Shown in pieces: positions 6,932-14,035 of a DNA stretch of 16,775 nt (the first letter of the stretch is position 1; each line of letters begins with the position of its first letter). Origin of the DNA: JALENY01 sp036310185 (GTDB lineage Bacteria; Bacillota; Clostridia; Lachnospirales; Lachnospiraceae); contig JAXJSH010000139.1 in the NCBI GenBank assembly GCA_036310185.1, positions 1-16,775 on the forward strand, written 5' to 3'. A model generated the notes under the pieces. That model was not told where the DNA came from. It saw only the letters and a program-made list of their open reading frames with translations, and ran no database searches. Position numbers and translations under genes: made by a program.

Positions 6932-8307
6932 TATTGGAATCCCTCCTCATTTTTATAAGATCCGGTATTCTGGTAAGTAACCAGTGATACAATCGCCAGA
7001 ATGACGAATGTCAAGATACCTACAACCGCACCAACGTTGAAATACTGCAGGTCAATGGTCAGCTTGTACAGCCAGGTAACCAGAAGGTCGGTCTTTCCTG
7101 CTGTCGCCCCAACCGGTACCGGCGCACCGCCTGTAAGGAGGAAGATAACGTTGAAGTTGTTGATGTTTCCGGTAAATGTAGTAATCAGGTACGGTGTTGT
7201 TACGAACAGCATGTACGGCAGTGTGATCTTAAAGAAGATGGTAACAGCATTCGCACCGTCCACTTTTGCTGCCTCATACAGTTCACCCGGGATATTCTGA
7301 AGAATACCGGTTACCTGCATCATGGTAAACGGAATACCAACCCACAGGTTGATAATGATAACGGTTGCACGCGCCCAGGTTGCGTCCGTTAAAAACGGAA
7401 GCGGAGTGTCGATCAGTCCTGCATTCTGAAGAAGCACGTTGATCAGACCGTTGTCTTTTAACATGGTACGCATCAGAAGCAGAGATACGAACTGCGGGAT
7501 CGCTGCTGAAAGTATAAAGCAGAATCTCCAGAAAGATTTGAATTTTGTAGTCTTTCTGTTGATAACAATCGCCAGAATCATACCAAGGATATAGTTCAGG
7601 AATGTAGCAAATACAGCCCAGATCAGAGTCCATCCAAGCACGGACCAGAATGTCTGACCGATGGAGTTGCCCATACCAAGAACGGTACCGAAGTTGTCCA
7701 GACCTACCCACTCGAAAATAGTCAGCTTGTCATTTACTTTACTGTAGCTGGTAAATGCCATACAGATCATGAATACCAGCGGCAGGATGGTAAATACACC
7801 GATTCCGATCCACGGAGCAGTAAGCAGGGACCAGTGAAGTCTCTTGTCAAACAGTGCTTTCACGTCTTCTGCCAGAGTGTTGATATGTCTTCCTGCAGCT
7901 TTTCTGCACTGACACTCATATGCACTCTTCAGGCTCGCACGCCATGCAAAAATAAAAGCTGCGGTCAGAAACAGGGTTGCCACACCGTAAAGCAGGAACA
8001 GGATAGTCATATCTCCGCCGGTGTATTCATAAACGCCTTTTGCCTCGTTCCAAACTTCTTCCTGAGGTTTTCCTCCCAGGGTAATCAGGTGCTGGAGGCA
8101 TGTAACTCCGTTGTTGATCATAAACAGAATATATGCAACCTCAGCAGCAAGATAAAGTAAACCTTTGACAATCTGTTTGTGTGCCAGATTTCCAAATCCC
8201 ATGATCAGCATAGAAAGTTTTGTTGCCACATTTCCGTTTTTTACTGCAGCAATAACTGAATATGGGTTGTCAAATTCTTTTTCACGTTTTTTAAAGAATT
8301 TAGCCAT
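6931..8307 (-). CDS. malF: Maltodextrin-type ABC transporter permease MalF
   Basis: Encodes 458 residues from the ATG at 8307, which has AAAGGA eight bases upstream. A longer in-frame start at 8373 would run through the malE-malF stem-loop and was rejected. Two N-terminal hydrophobic helices (about 45-65 and 100-122) precede the permease core with helices near 162-185, 222-248, 260-282, 312-335, 365-385 and 425-445. This is like the enlarged N-terminus of other MalF proteins rather than the short six-helix type. The EAA loop is ELYEAAKVDGANAVTIFF (342-359). It forms the membrane pore with MalG, accepts maltooligosaccharides from the MalE lipoprotein, and its stop overlaps the malG start. Confidence 0.93.
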   Translation of the reverse strand: MAKFFKKREKEFDNPYSVIAAVKNGNVATKLSMLIMGFGNLAHKQIVKGLLYLAAEVAYILFMINNGVTCLQHLITLGGKPQEEVWNEAKGVYEYTGGDMTILFLLYGVATLFLTAAFIFAWRASLKSAYECQCRKAAGRHINTLAEDVKALFDKRLHWSLLTAPWIGIGVFTILPLVFMICMAFTSYSKVNDKLTIFEWVGLDNFGTVLGMGNSIGQTFWSVLGWTLIWAVFATFLNYILGMILAIVINRKTTKFKSFWRFCFILSAAIPQFVSLLLMRTMLKDNGLINVLLQNAGLIDTPLPFLTDATWARATVIIINLWVGIPFTMMQVTGILQNIPGELYEAAKVDGANAVTIFFKITLPYMLFVTTPYLITTFTGNINNFNVIFLLTGGAPVPVGATAGKTDLLVTWLYKLTIDLQYFNVGAVVGILTFVILAIVSLVTYQNTGSYKNEEGFQ

Positions 8308-8326
8308 GGATTTTCCTTTCCGAACA

Positions 8327-8361
8327 ACAGGCATTGCCAGACGGAATCTGACAATGCCTGT
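8327..8361 (-). promoter_or_regulatory. Stem-loop between malE and malF (mRNA processing / attenuation site)
   Basis: ACAGGCATTGCCAGA (8327-8341) and TCTGACAATGCCTGT (8347-8361) pair over 15 positions with a single G-U-type mismatch and a five-base loop. On the minus strand only TGTT follows, too short for an efficient terminator. Such a stem after malE commonly protects the malE part of the mRNA so that binding protein exceeds permease; that role is inferred here from position. Confidence 0.75.
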
Positions 8362-8398
8362 GCACTCATTCATTATGTATTCACTTTTTTCAGTCGAA

Positions 8399-9697
8399 TT
8401 ACTCTACTACAGCAGTGTTCATGCTTGTGTTGAGGTTTTCTGTCATCTCAGCAGCGTTGTCATGTGTAACTTCGCCGTTTACAAGAGATTTACCGAAGTT
8501 TTCAGCCGGTGACCAGTACAGATCCATAGCAGATACGAACGGCTGGATGATAGATGTTGTATCGAATGTACCATTCTGTGCTGTTACAAGTACGTCAGCT
8601 GCGATTGCTTCATCAGCAAGCAGTTCTGTGTTACACGGAACAACGCTTCTTAATTCATAGTGAGCCTGCTGAGCTTCAGCGCTTCCAAGGTAAGCAGCCA
8701 GAGCTACTGCAACCTGCGGATATTCGCAGTTCGGGTTAACACCGATTGCTTTGGAACCAGCAAAAGATTTCATCTGTTTAGCTTCGCCATCGATTGTGAT
8801 GCTCGGAAGAACAGCTACACCATAGTTCTCGCCAAGAGCTTCCTGTGCAGAAGCAGCATCCCAAGAACCGGAGAAGATAGCGTTTACAGAACCATCACGA
8901 AGACCGGACATACCAGCACCATCTGCATCAGAGATGAAGTTCGGGTTAGCAACCAGGTCTACCAGGTAATTTGTTACAGCTACAGCTTTGTCGCCGGAGA
9001 AGTCGATGCCAGCTGCTTCATCTGTTCCGTCTTCACCAAACAGAGTACATCCGTTTGCTACATAGAAAGAAGCAATGTACCAGGAGTTTGTGATCGGGAA
9101 GGATACTTTACCTTTTTCAAGCATTGTATCAAGGTTCTTAATATCTTCTTCTGAGAATACTGATGTATCATAGAACATATACCATGTGTTTGTTGTGAAC
9201 GGTACACCGTAAACATCGCCGTCTACAGATACGGAATCAATGATTGCCTGAGAGTTTGTAGCTTTGATTGTTTCTGCAGTTTCTCCACCAAGTTTGGAGA
9301 TACCGTTTGCAGCGATAAGAGCTGTCAGGTTATCGTTAGCGAACATGTATACATCAGCTGCGCCTTCAACGTCCTGTGTTACAGTTGTTTTAGCATCGCC
9401 TTCTGCACATACACCATATTCGAATGTGATATCCCAGTTCGGATGTTCTGCTGCGAACTGTTCACACATTGTCTGCAGCCATTCACCGCTTTCTGCAGCC
9501 TGGTCTTCAGACGGACCCCATACAGTAAGAGTAGTTGTGATCGCTTCCTCTTCGGCCTCGTCTTCTGCTTCGTCTTCAGCTTCTGTTTTTGCTGCATCAT
9601 CTTTTGTGTCAGTTGCTTCTTCTTTGCTTCCGCAAGCTGCTAAACCAGCAACCATACACATGGACAATAAGATTGCCATTACTTTTTTTGCTTTCAT
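8399..9697 (-). CDS. malE: Extracellular solute-binding lipoprotein, maltodextrin type (MalE)
   Basis: Encodes 432 residues. The lipoprotein signal is clear: basic MKAKK, hydrophobic core, lipobox LAAC with acylated Cys22. Next comes an acidic, flexible stretch (about residues 25-52, many Glu/Asp/Ala), then a class-I/cluster B sugar-binding fold beginning TLTVWGPSEDQ and containing NDNLTALIAANG, VYGVPFTTNTWYMFYD and AIFSGSWDA. It captures maltooligosaccharides outside the membrane and hands them to MalFG, the next two genes. RBS AGGAGG is 8 bases before the ATG. The ligand is inferred from family resemblance and the nearby amylase. Confidence 0.92.
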   Translation of the reverse strand: MKAKKVMAILLSMCMVAGLAACGSKEEATDTKDDAAKTEAEDEAEDEAEEEAITTTLTVWGPSEDQAAESGEWLQTMCEQFAAEHPNWDITFEYGVCAEGDAKTTVTQDVEGAADVYMFANDNLTALIAANGISKLGGETAETIKATNSQAIIDSVSVDGDVYGVPFTTNTWYMFYDTSVFSEEDIKNLDTMLEKGKVSFPITNSWYIASFYVANGCTLFGEDGTDEAAGIDFSGDKAVAVTNYLVDLVANPNFISDADGAGMSGLRDGSVNAIFSGSWDAASAQEALGENYGVAVLPSITIDGEAKQMKSFAGSKAIGVNPNCEYPQVAVALAAYLGSAEAQQAHYELRSVVPCNTELLADEAIAADVLVTAQNGTFDTTSIIQPFVSAMDLYWSPAENFGKSLVNGEVTHDNAAEMTENLNTSMNTAVVE

Positions 9698-9776
9698 TTT
9701 CTCTTCCTCCTATTTACTTGACATTTCAATACAGCCACGCTTTCCGCATGACTGCCAGCTGTCTTAGCTGAGATTA

Positions 9777-9819
9777 AGTATAGTAAAAAATTGTTCAAGT
9801 AAAAATATGAATATTTTTA
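9777..9819 (-). promoter_or_regulatory. Candidate malE promoter overlapped by a 20-bp palindrome
   Basis: A TATACT -10 (9777-9782, minus strand) would give a start near 9770 and a leader of about 70 bases. Seventeen bases upstream the -35 position reads TTTTTA, a poor match, and it forms one end of the perfect palindrome TAAAAATATGAATATTTTTA (9800-9819; nine-base arms, two-base centre). A weak -35 under a dyad suggests activator or repressor control. The leader also holds an imperfect dyad around 9733-9753. The regulator is not encoded in the window. Confidence 0.45.
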
Positions 9820-9821
9820 GA

Positions 9822-9830
9822 ATGATGTTG
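9822..9830 (+). repeat. Copy b of the intergenic 9-mer ATGATGTTG
   Basis: Reads AGAATGATGTTG on the plus strand, sharing 12 bases (AGAATGATGTTG) with the degV leader copy. It is followed by a T run rather than by G's, so it may be a degenerate relic or chance. Confidence 0.35.
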
Positions 9831-9859
9831 TTTTTTTTATAACAAAAATATATAGAAAG

Positions 9860-9897
9860 AAAGAAATAAGAAAAGACCGCTGTATTTCGCAGCGATC
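9860..9897 (-). terminator. Rho-independent terminator of degV
   Basis: On the minus strand GATCGCTG (9897-9890) pairs with CAGCGGTC (9882-9875), eight pairs including one G-U, around a seven-base loop, followed by a T-rich tail (TTTTCTTATTTC, 9874-9863). It lies some 50 bases after the degV stop. Confidence 0.8.
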
Positions 9898-9950
9898 CTT
9901 TCCGAAATTTTCTATTTTTATGGTATTTTTTTACATTTGCATAGTTATTC

Positions 9951-10820
9951 CTATCTTTCATCTCCCATAAAGAAAAGGGCTACGGTTCCGGGGCCTGCAT
10001 GTGCTCCGATGGTGGCACCTACATTGTTATACATAAATTCGGTATAACCAAATCTTTCTTCCACCTGTTTTGCCACATATTTTGCATCTTCCAGACAGTC
10101 CCCGTGACTGATGAAGATCACGTCATTTTTATGGCGGTAGCTGCCGATTTTTTCTTCCATTTTATCAACCAGTCCGCTCAGAGATTTCTTACGCCCGCGC
10201 ACTTTGTCGATATTTACCAGCTTTCCTTCCTGATCCACATGAAGAACCGGTTTGATATTTACCATAGTGCCGAACACAGCCGTCAGTTTGGAGATACGTC
10301 CGCCCCGATACAGATGATTCAGATCACCGACCGTGAACATATGGCACAGATTCAGCTTGTGGTCTTCCACCCATTTGGCAATTTCATCAAAAGACTTTCC
10401 ATCCGCCTTCATCTGAACTGCCTTGTGAACCAGCAGTCCCTGACCAAGAGATGCAGACAAGGAATCAATTGTCACGATTTTTGCATCCGGATATTCTTCC
10501 GCCAATTCTTCCGCTGCAATACGGCTGCTGTTATAACTTCCGCTCAATCCGCTTGAAAAAGCGATATGCAGGATATCTTTTCCTTCTTTCAGATACGGTT
10601 CAAACAATGTTCGCATATCTGACGGATTCACCTGTGATGTAGTCGGCATGGAGCCGCCGCGCATGGCATCATAAAAATCATGGCTCGGGATCGTTGTATA
10701 CATATCATATGTTGTTCCATCCAGTGTATAGGTCAGCGAAGCAACGCCCACTCCCTGCTTTTCATAATAATCCATAGGCAAATCTGCACTGTTATCTGTA
10801 GTAATCACAAAATCTCTCAT
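9951..10820 (-). CDS. DegV family fatty-acid-binding protein
   Basis: Encodes 289 residues, full family length. DegV (FakB-like) proteins bind one fatty acid; FakB members present it to the kinase FakA for phosphorylation and lipid synthesis. Family landmarks are the N-terminal TTDNSADLP (7-15), the TSQ motif (61-63), the SSGLSGSY lipid-binding loop (89-96), RGGRISK (172-178) and C-terminal THAGPGT-like AHAGPGTVALFF. RBS GGGAGG is seven to eight bases upstream of ATG. It has its own promoter and terminator, so it is probably monocistronic. Whether it is a true FakB cannot be decided from sequence alone. Confidence 0.92.
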   Translation of the reverse strand: MRDFVITTDNSADLPMDYYEKQGVGVASLTYTLDGTTYDMYTTIPSHDFYDAMRGGSMPTTSQVNPSDMRTLFEPYLKEGKDILHIAFSSGLSGSYNSSRIAAEELAEEYPDAKIVTIDSLSASLGQGLLVHKAVQMKADGKSFDEIAKWVEDHKLNLCHMFTVGDLNHLYRGGRISKLTAVFGTMVNIKPVLHVDQEGKLVNIDKVRGRKKSLSGLVDKMEEKIGSYRHKNDVIFISHGDCLEDAKYVAKQVEERFGYTEFMYNNVGATIGAHAGPGTVALFFMGDER

Positions 10821-10852
10821 TTTATTTCCTCCCGTATCAGGTAAAACTCTAT

Positions 10853-10917
10853 TTTTGACACCAGGGTCAAAAGGTCACATATTTCATGCCTGCACGAAAA
10901 AATGTGACTTTGAGCCC
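10853..10917 (-). promoter_or_regulatory. Highly folded degV leader: two inverted repeats within a larger dyad
   Basis: TTTTGAC (10853-10859) pairs perfectly with GTCAAAA (10866-10872). Next to it GTCACAT (10874-10880) pairs with ATGTGAC (10902-10908), and the interior TTTCATGC / GCACGAAA continues the stem to about 15 pairs. An outer alternative pairs GGGTCAAAAGGTCACAT-like sequence with the ATGTGACTTTGAGCCC side (10865-10917). Since the predicted transcript starts near 10925, all of this is in the degV 5' leader. It looks like a palindromic repeat element or a regulatory leader; it is no known riboswitch that I recognise. Confidence 0.6.
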
Positions 10918-10918
10918 C

Positions 10919-10927
10919 CAACATCAT
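10919..10927 (-). repeat. Copy c of the intergenic 9-mer, edge of a palindromic element
   Basis: On the minus strand ATGATGTTGGGGGCTCAAAG leads into the folded degV leader. The layout (9-mer, G-run, CAAAG, stem, CTTTTGACCC) parallels the shorter plus-strand copy at 16591-16631. Confidence 0.55.
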
Positions 10928-10931
10928 TCTT

Positions 10932-10940
10932 ATTCTAGCA
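10932..10940 (-). promoter_or_regulatory. Candidate extended -10 promoter of degV
   Basis: Minus strand TGCTAGAAT combines TGN with a TAGAAT -10 (10932-10937). There is no good -35 at 16-18 bases, as is usual for extended -10 promoters. It predicts a ~105-base leader containing both hairpins. Confidence 0.5.
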
Positions 10941-11090
10941 TTAATCTCCACAAAATACCAGTCTGTTTATTCATTTCGTAGTTTTGAAAACCACTTTGCA
11001 AAACATTAAAATTTTACGCTGCCAGATTTTTTCATACGGGCCTGTGTCTTTTCACGGTCTCTTATGTTTTTCAACATTCTGTATCCGTTT

Positions 11091-12329
11091 TTACATGGCT
11101 TTTACTGTCTCTATGGCAGTTTCCAGCTGATTGTCAACTATGGTTCCGTCTTCCTGTGGGGTCAGATCCAGCTCCACTTCCACGTCAGGCACAAGACCTT
11201 CTCCATTAATATTTATGCCATTTGGCGTATAGTAGTTTGCTATGGTCAGTTTCAGGGCTGTTCCGTCACCCAGCGGGAATATGTTCTGCACCACACCTTT
11301 TCCGTATGTTGTTGTTCCTACCAGCTTCGCGATATCGTAGTCACGCACAGCGCCCGCAAAAATTTCAGAAGCACTGGCAGAGTATTCATTCGTCAGAACC
11401 ACCATGGGAATCTGGATCGGTGTTTCACCGGTACTGGTATAATCTCTCCGATTGCCGTACTTATCTAAAGTATATACAATTGTGCCCTCCGGAAGAATCG
11501 TATTCAGAATTCCGGTTACAGAAGTCATCAGTCCCCCCGGATTATTTCTCAGGTCAATAATGATTCGTTCCATACCCTGAGATTCCAGATCGGCAAAAGC
11601 TTCCTGATACTGGTGCAGCGTGGACTCTTTAAATTCATAGATTGCCAGATATCCGATCTTATCTCCCAGCATCTCATGGGCCACCACCGGCAGTTCTACC
11701 TCTTCCGGGGCCACATCGATTTCTATATAATCCGTCTCACCTTCCCGGATCAGGGTCAGGTGCACCCCTTCCTCGCCGGAATTTTTTATGGTCTGCGCCG
11801 CATCACTCAGGTCATCTGCAGTCACCACTTCATCATTCACCTTGTAGATGATGTCCCCCACCTTGATTCCTGCCTGTTCGCCCGGAGCGCCTTCGTAGCA
11901 GCGCACGACGGTTATGGTGCCCAGATCCGGATCCTGCTGCATCACGATGCCGATGCCCACGTAAGTTCCCTCATTTTCCTGAGAAAGTGACTCGTATTCT
12001 TCTATGGTAAAATAGGTTGAATAAGGATCGCCCAGCGCCTCTGCCATTCCTGCATAAGCGCCCTCCTGCAGCGTTTCCTCATCCACCTCATCCAGATACG
12101 CTTCATCAATATATTTTTTTATCTTCTCTTCTTTTTCATCCCGTCCCACAAACTGATACAGAATGCCTGCGGCAGCGGCAGTCACCACCACACCCAGAAA
12201 AAAGCCTTTTACGGTGCTTCCGCCCTTTTTTTTGCTCTCATTGTCGTTTTCTCTGTTCTCTGCTGCATTGACTTGATTTATTTTACGCACATCGATCCCA
12301 ACGGCTTCCAATATTTCTTCTTTTTCCAT
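11091..12329 (-). CDS. S41 family carboxy-terminal processing peptidase with PDZ domain (CtpA/CtpB type)
   Basis: Encodes 412 residues. A cytoplasmic N-tail (1-40) precedes one membrane helix (41-60), so the protease faces outward. A PDZ domain (about 108-205; YVGIGIVM, GIKVGDIIYKV) controls substrate access. The S41 protease core (about 220-385) has the family strand IIDLRNNPGG (257-266), nucleophile Ser319 in SASASE and general base Lys344 in TYGKG, 25 residues later as in E. coli Prc. RBS AGAGG lies before the ATG. The gene follows ftsEX as ctpB does in B. subtilis; roles in cell-wall hydrolase or sporulation-signal processing are known for the family. Its start codon lies just downstream of a strong hairpin (12352-12408). 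Confidence 0.93.
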   Translation of the reverse strand: MEKEEILEAVGIDVRKINQVNAAENRENDNESKKKGGSTVKGFFLGVVVTAAAAGILYQFVGRDEKEEKIKKYIDEAYLDEVDEETLQEGAYAGMAEALGDPYSTYFTIEEYESLSQENEGTYVGIGIVMQQDPDLGTITVVRCYEGAPGEQAGIKVGDIIYKVNDEVVTADDLSDAAQTIKNSGEEGVHLTLIREGETDYIEIDVAPEEVELPVVAHEMLGDKIGYLAIYEFKESTLHQYQEAFADLESQGMERIIIDLRNNPGGLMTSVTGILNTILPEGTIVYTLDKYGNRRDYTSTGETPIQIPMVVLTNEYSASASEIFAGAVRDYDIAKLVGTTTYGKGVVQNIFPLGDGTALKLTIANYYTPNGININGEGLVPDVEVELDLTPQEDGTIVDNQLETAIETVKAM

Positions 12330-12351
12330 AAAAACCTCTTCTATTTTCTAT

Positions 12352-12408
12352 AAAAAAGGTTATCTTACAAGTTTCCTGTCATGTACAGGCACTTAAAGAT
12401 AACCTTTT
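12352..12408 (-). terminator. Strong terminator or attenuator between ftsX and the S41 peptidase
   Basis: AAAAGGTTATCTT (12354-12366) and AAGATAACCTTTT (12396-12408) form a perfect 13-bp stem; inside it CCTGT (12375-12379) and ACAGG (12385-12389) form a second hairpin. On the minus strand the outer stem ends in TTTTTT. It begins 12 bases after the ftsX stop and ends 22 bases before the peptidase ATG, leaving no room for a promoter after it. Confidence 0.85.
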
Positions 12409-12420
12409 GATATCTTACAA

Positions 12421-13356
12421 TCAGACTTTCAGATGCTTGCGGACCGTCATAATACTTCCTGCCAGACCAATGCCAAGACCAAGAATCAGGCCTGCCGGAA
12501 TCAGGAAACGGAACAGGTCGTTTGCTGCTACCGTTGCGTTGGACAGGGTCGCCAAAATGCTGAACCTGTATAATACATATCCGATGATCTTATCATATAC
12601 CAGATACAGGACCACCAGCGGAATCGCTGCGCCCACAAGACCAAGTATGGCACCTTCTACCACAAACGGAGCGCGGACAAAGGAGTCAGTTGCTCCGATC
12701 CATTTCATGATTGCAATCTCATTTTTTCTTACGTTGATTCCGGTTGTAACCGTGTTGCTGATCAGGAATACGGATACCACCAAAAGAACCATAATAATGA
12801 ACAGGGAAACATATCCAATCAGGTTATTGAAGCTGCTCAGGGTATCCACCGCACCTGCGGACTGATTTACCTTTGATACGCCATCCATCTTCTGAATATA
12901 TGCAACCAGATCATTCTGTTTCTCAATCTCATCCACCTGAACGGTATAGCTTGCCGAGTTAGCCAGCGGGTTGTCATCGCCGAATGTGGCTGCTGCCGCT
13001 TCATCACCTTCGAAATACTCAAGCTGGAATTCTTCCCAGGCTTCTTCCGCAGATGTAAATGCAACATCTGTTACACCGTCAAATTCCCGGATCTCATCGC
13101 CAATCTCATCGATTCTCTCCTGGGAAATACCGTCTTCGAACAGTACCGTCACACCGACTTCCTGTTCTACACTTTTTACAATGCTGTCAAAGTTCATCAG
13201 AACCGCTGAAAACAGACCAAACAAAAAGATACAGGCAATCATGGTCGCAACCGATGCAAGTGAAAACATCAGGTTGTGCCAGATATTCTTAAAACCCTGT
13301 TTAATGATATATCCTATCGAACTAAGCCTCAATGTATTCACCCTCTTCTTCATCAT
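12421..13356 (-). CDS. ftsX: Cell division ABC transporter permease-like protein FtsX
   Basis: Encodes 311 residues. FtsX with FtsE forms a membrane complex that switches on extracellular peptidoglycan hydrolases. Four helices (about 30-55, 177-200, 230-256, 283-303) with a large external domain between the first two (60-175) give the standard FtsX layout; the IGATDSFVRAPFVVEGAILGL segment is typical. The frame overlaps ftsE. From this ATG the overlap is 35 bases; an alternative TTG at 13332 gives MRLSSIGYII, which matches the usual family N-terminus, has AGAGG eight bases upstream and cuts the overlap to 11 bases. I think the TTG is about as likely as the ATG. Confidence 0.93.
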   Translation of the reverse strand: MMKKRVNTLRLSSIGYIIKQGFKNIWHNLMFSLASVATMIACIFLFGLFSAVLMNFDSIVKSVEQEVGVTVLFEDGISQERIDEIGDEIREFDGVTDVAFTSAEEAWEEFQLEYFEGDEAAAATFGDDNPLANSASYTVQVDEIEKQNDLVAYIQKMDGVSKVNQSAGAVDTLSSFNNLIGYVSLFIIMVLLVVSVFLISNTVTTGINVRKNEIAIMKWIGATDSFVRAPFVVEGAILGLVGAAIPLVVLYLVYDKIIGYVLYRFSILATLSNATVAANDLFRFLIPAGLILGLGIGLAGSIMTVRKHLKV

Positions 13357-14005
13357 GTGCTATGACGCCTCTGCGCATGGTGATAACACGCTTTTTAAAC
13401 GCATTAACAAGTTCCTTATTGTGTGTTACAACAACGACTGTGGTTCCACGCTCATTGACTTCTTCCAACAGTTTCATAATCTCGTAAGAGTTGTTCGGAT
13501 CCAGGTTACCGGTGGGCTCATCGGCCAGAAGGACCTGCGGATTGTTGATCAGCGCACGGGCAATGGCCACACGCTGCTGCTCACCACCGGACAACTGTTT
13601 CGGCAGAGATTTGTACTTTTCTGCCAGGCCAACAAGGCGCAGCATCTCCGGAACTTTTTTCTTGATAATACGGCTCGGATATTCACATACTCTCAGCGCG
13701 AACGCCACGTTCTCGTACACGTTCCGGTCCGGAAGCAGACGGAAGTCCTGGAATACGACACCGATGCCTCTGCGGTATTTTGCAATTTTTCTTCTCTTCA
13801 TTGTATTCAGAACGTGACCGTTTACCGTAATAATACCGCTGGTCGGTTCAAGTTCCTTCAACAACAGTTTAATCAAAGTAGATTTACCTGATCCACTGTC
13901 ACCAACTACGAAGACAAATTCTCCTTTGTCTACGTGCAAAGATATCTCATTAACAGCCGGCTGGCCTTTGGTATATGCTTTGCTGACGCGATCCAAATCA
14001 ATCAT
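13322..14005 (-). CDS. ftsE: Cell division ATP-binding protein FtsE
   Basis: Encodes 227 residues, normal length for the cytoplasmic ATPase of FtsEX. All ABC motifs are intact: Walker A GDSGSGKST (35-43), Q-loop Gln86, signature LSGGEQQRVAIARA (138-151), Walker B VLLADEP with Glu163, D-loop GNLD and switch His195. RBS CAGGAGG lies seven bases before ATG. It starts 30 bases after the CdaR-type regulator stop with no terminator in between, and overlaps ftsX, so regulator, ftsE and ftsX appear to form one transcript. Confidence 0.96.
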   Translation of the reverse strand: MIDLDRVSKAYTKGQPAVNEISLHVDKGEFVFVVGDSGSGKSTLIKLLLKELEPTSGIITVNGHVLNTMKRRKIAKYRRGIGVVFQDFRLLPDRNVYENVAFALRVCEYPSRIIKKKVPEMLRLVGLAEKYKSLPKQLSGGEQQRVAIARALINNPQVLLADEPTGNLDPNNSYEIMKLLEEVNERGTTVVVVTHNKELVNAFKKRVITMRRGVIAHDEEEGEYIEA

Positions 14006-14035
14006 ATTAACCTCCTGCTTTTGTACCCTTTCGAC

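Noticed and set aside
8308..8373. Longer malF start adding 22 residues
   Set aside because: It would translate through the malE-malF stem-loop and has no RBS; the ATG at 8307 has AAAGGA at proper spacing.
9264..9767. 167-codon plus-strand frame with Ser/Ala repeats
   Set aside because: Mirror of the acidic linker and signal peptide of malE.
9999..10556. 185-codon plus-strand frame
   Set aside because: Shadow of the degV gene; composition is Cys/His/Phe-rich as expected of an antisense frame.
10853..10917. Terminator for the S41 peptidase
   Set aside because: Only CTTTTG follows the stem and it lies 170 bases past the stop and downstream of the likely degV promoter; better seen as degV leader.
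12971..13891. 306-codon open frame on the plus strand
   Set aside because: Antisense to ftsX and ftsE, which have full conserved motifs; no RBS and no recognisable domain.
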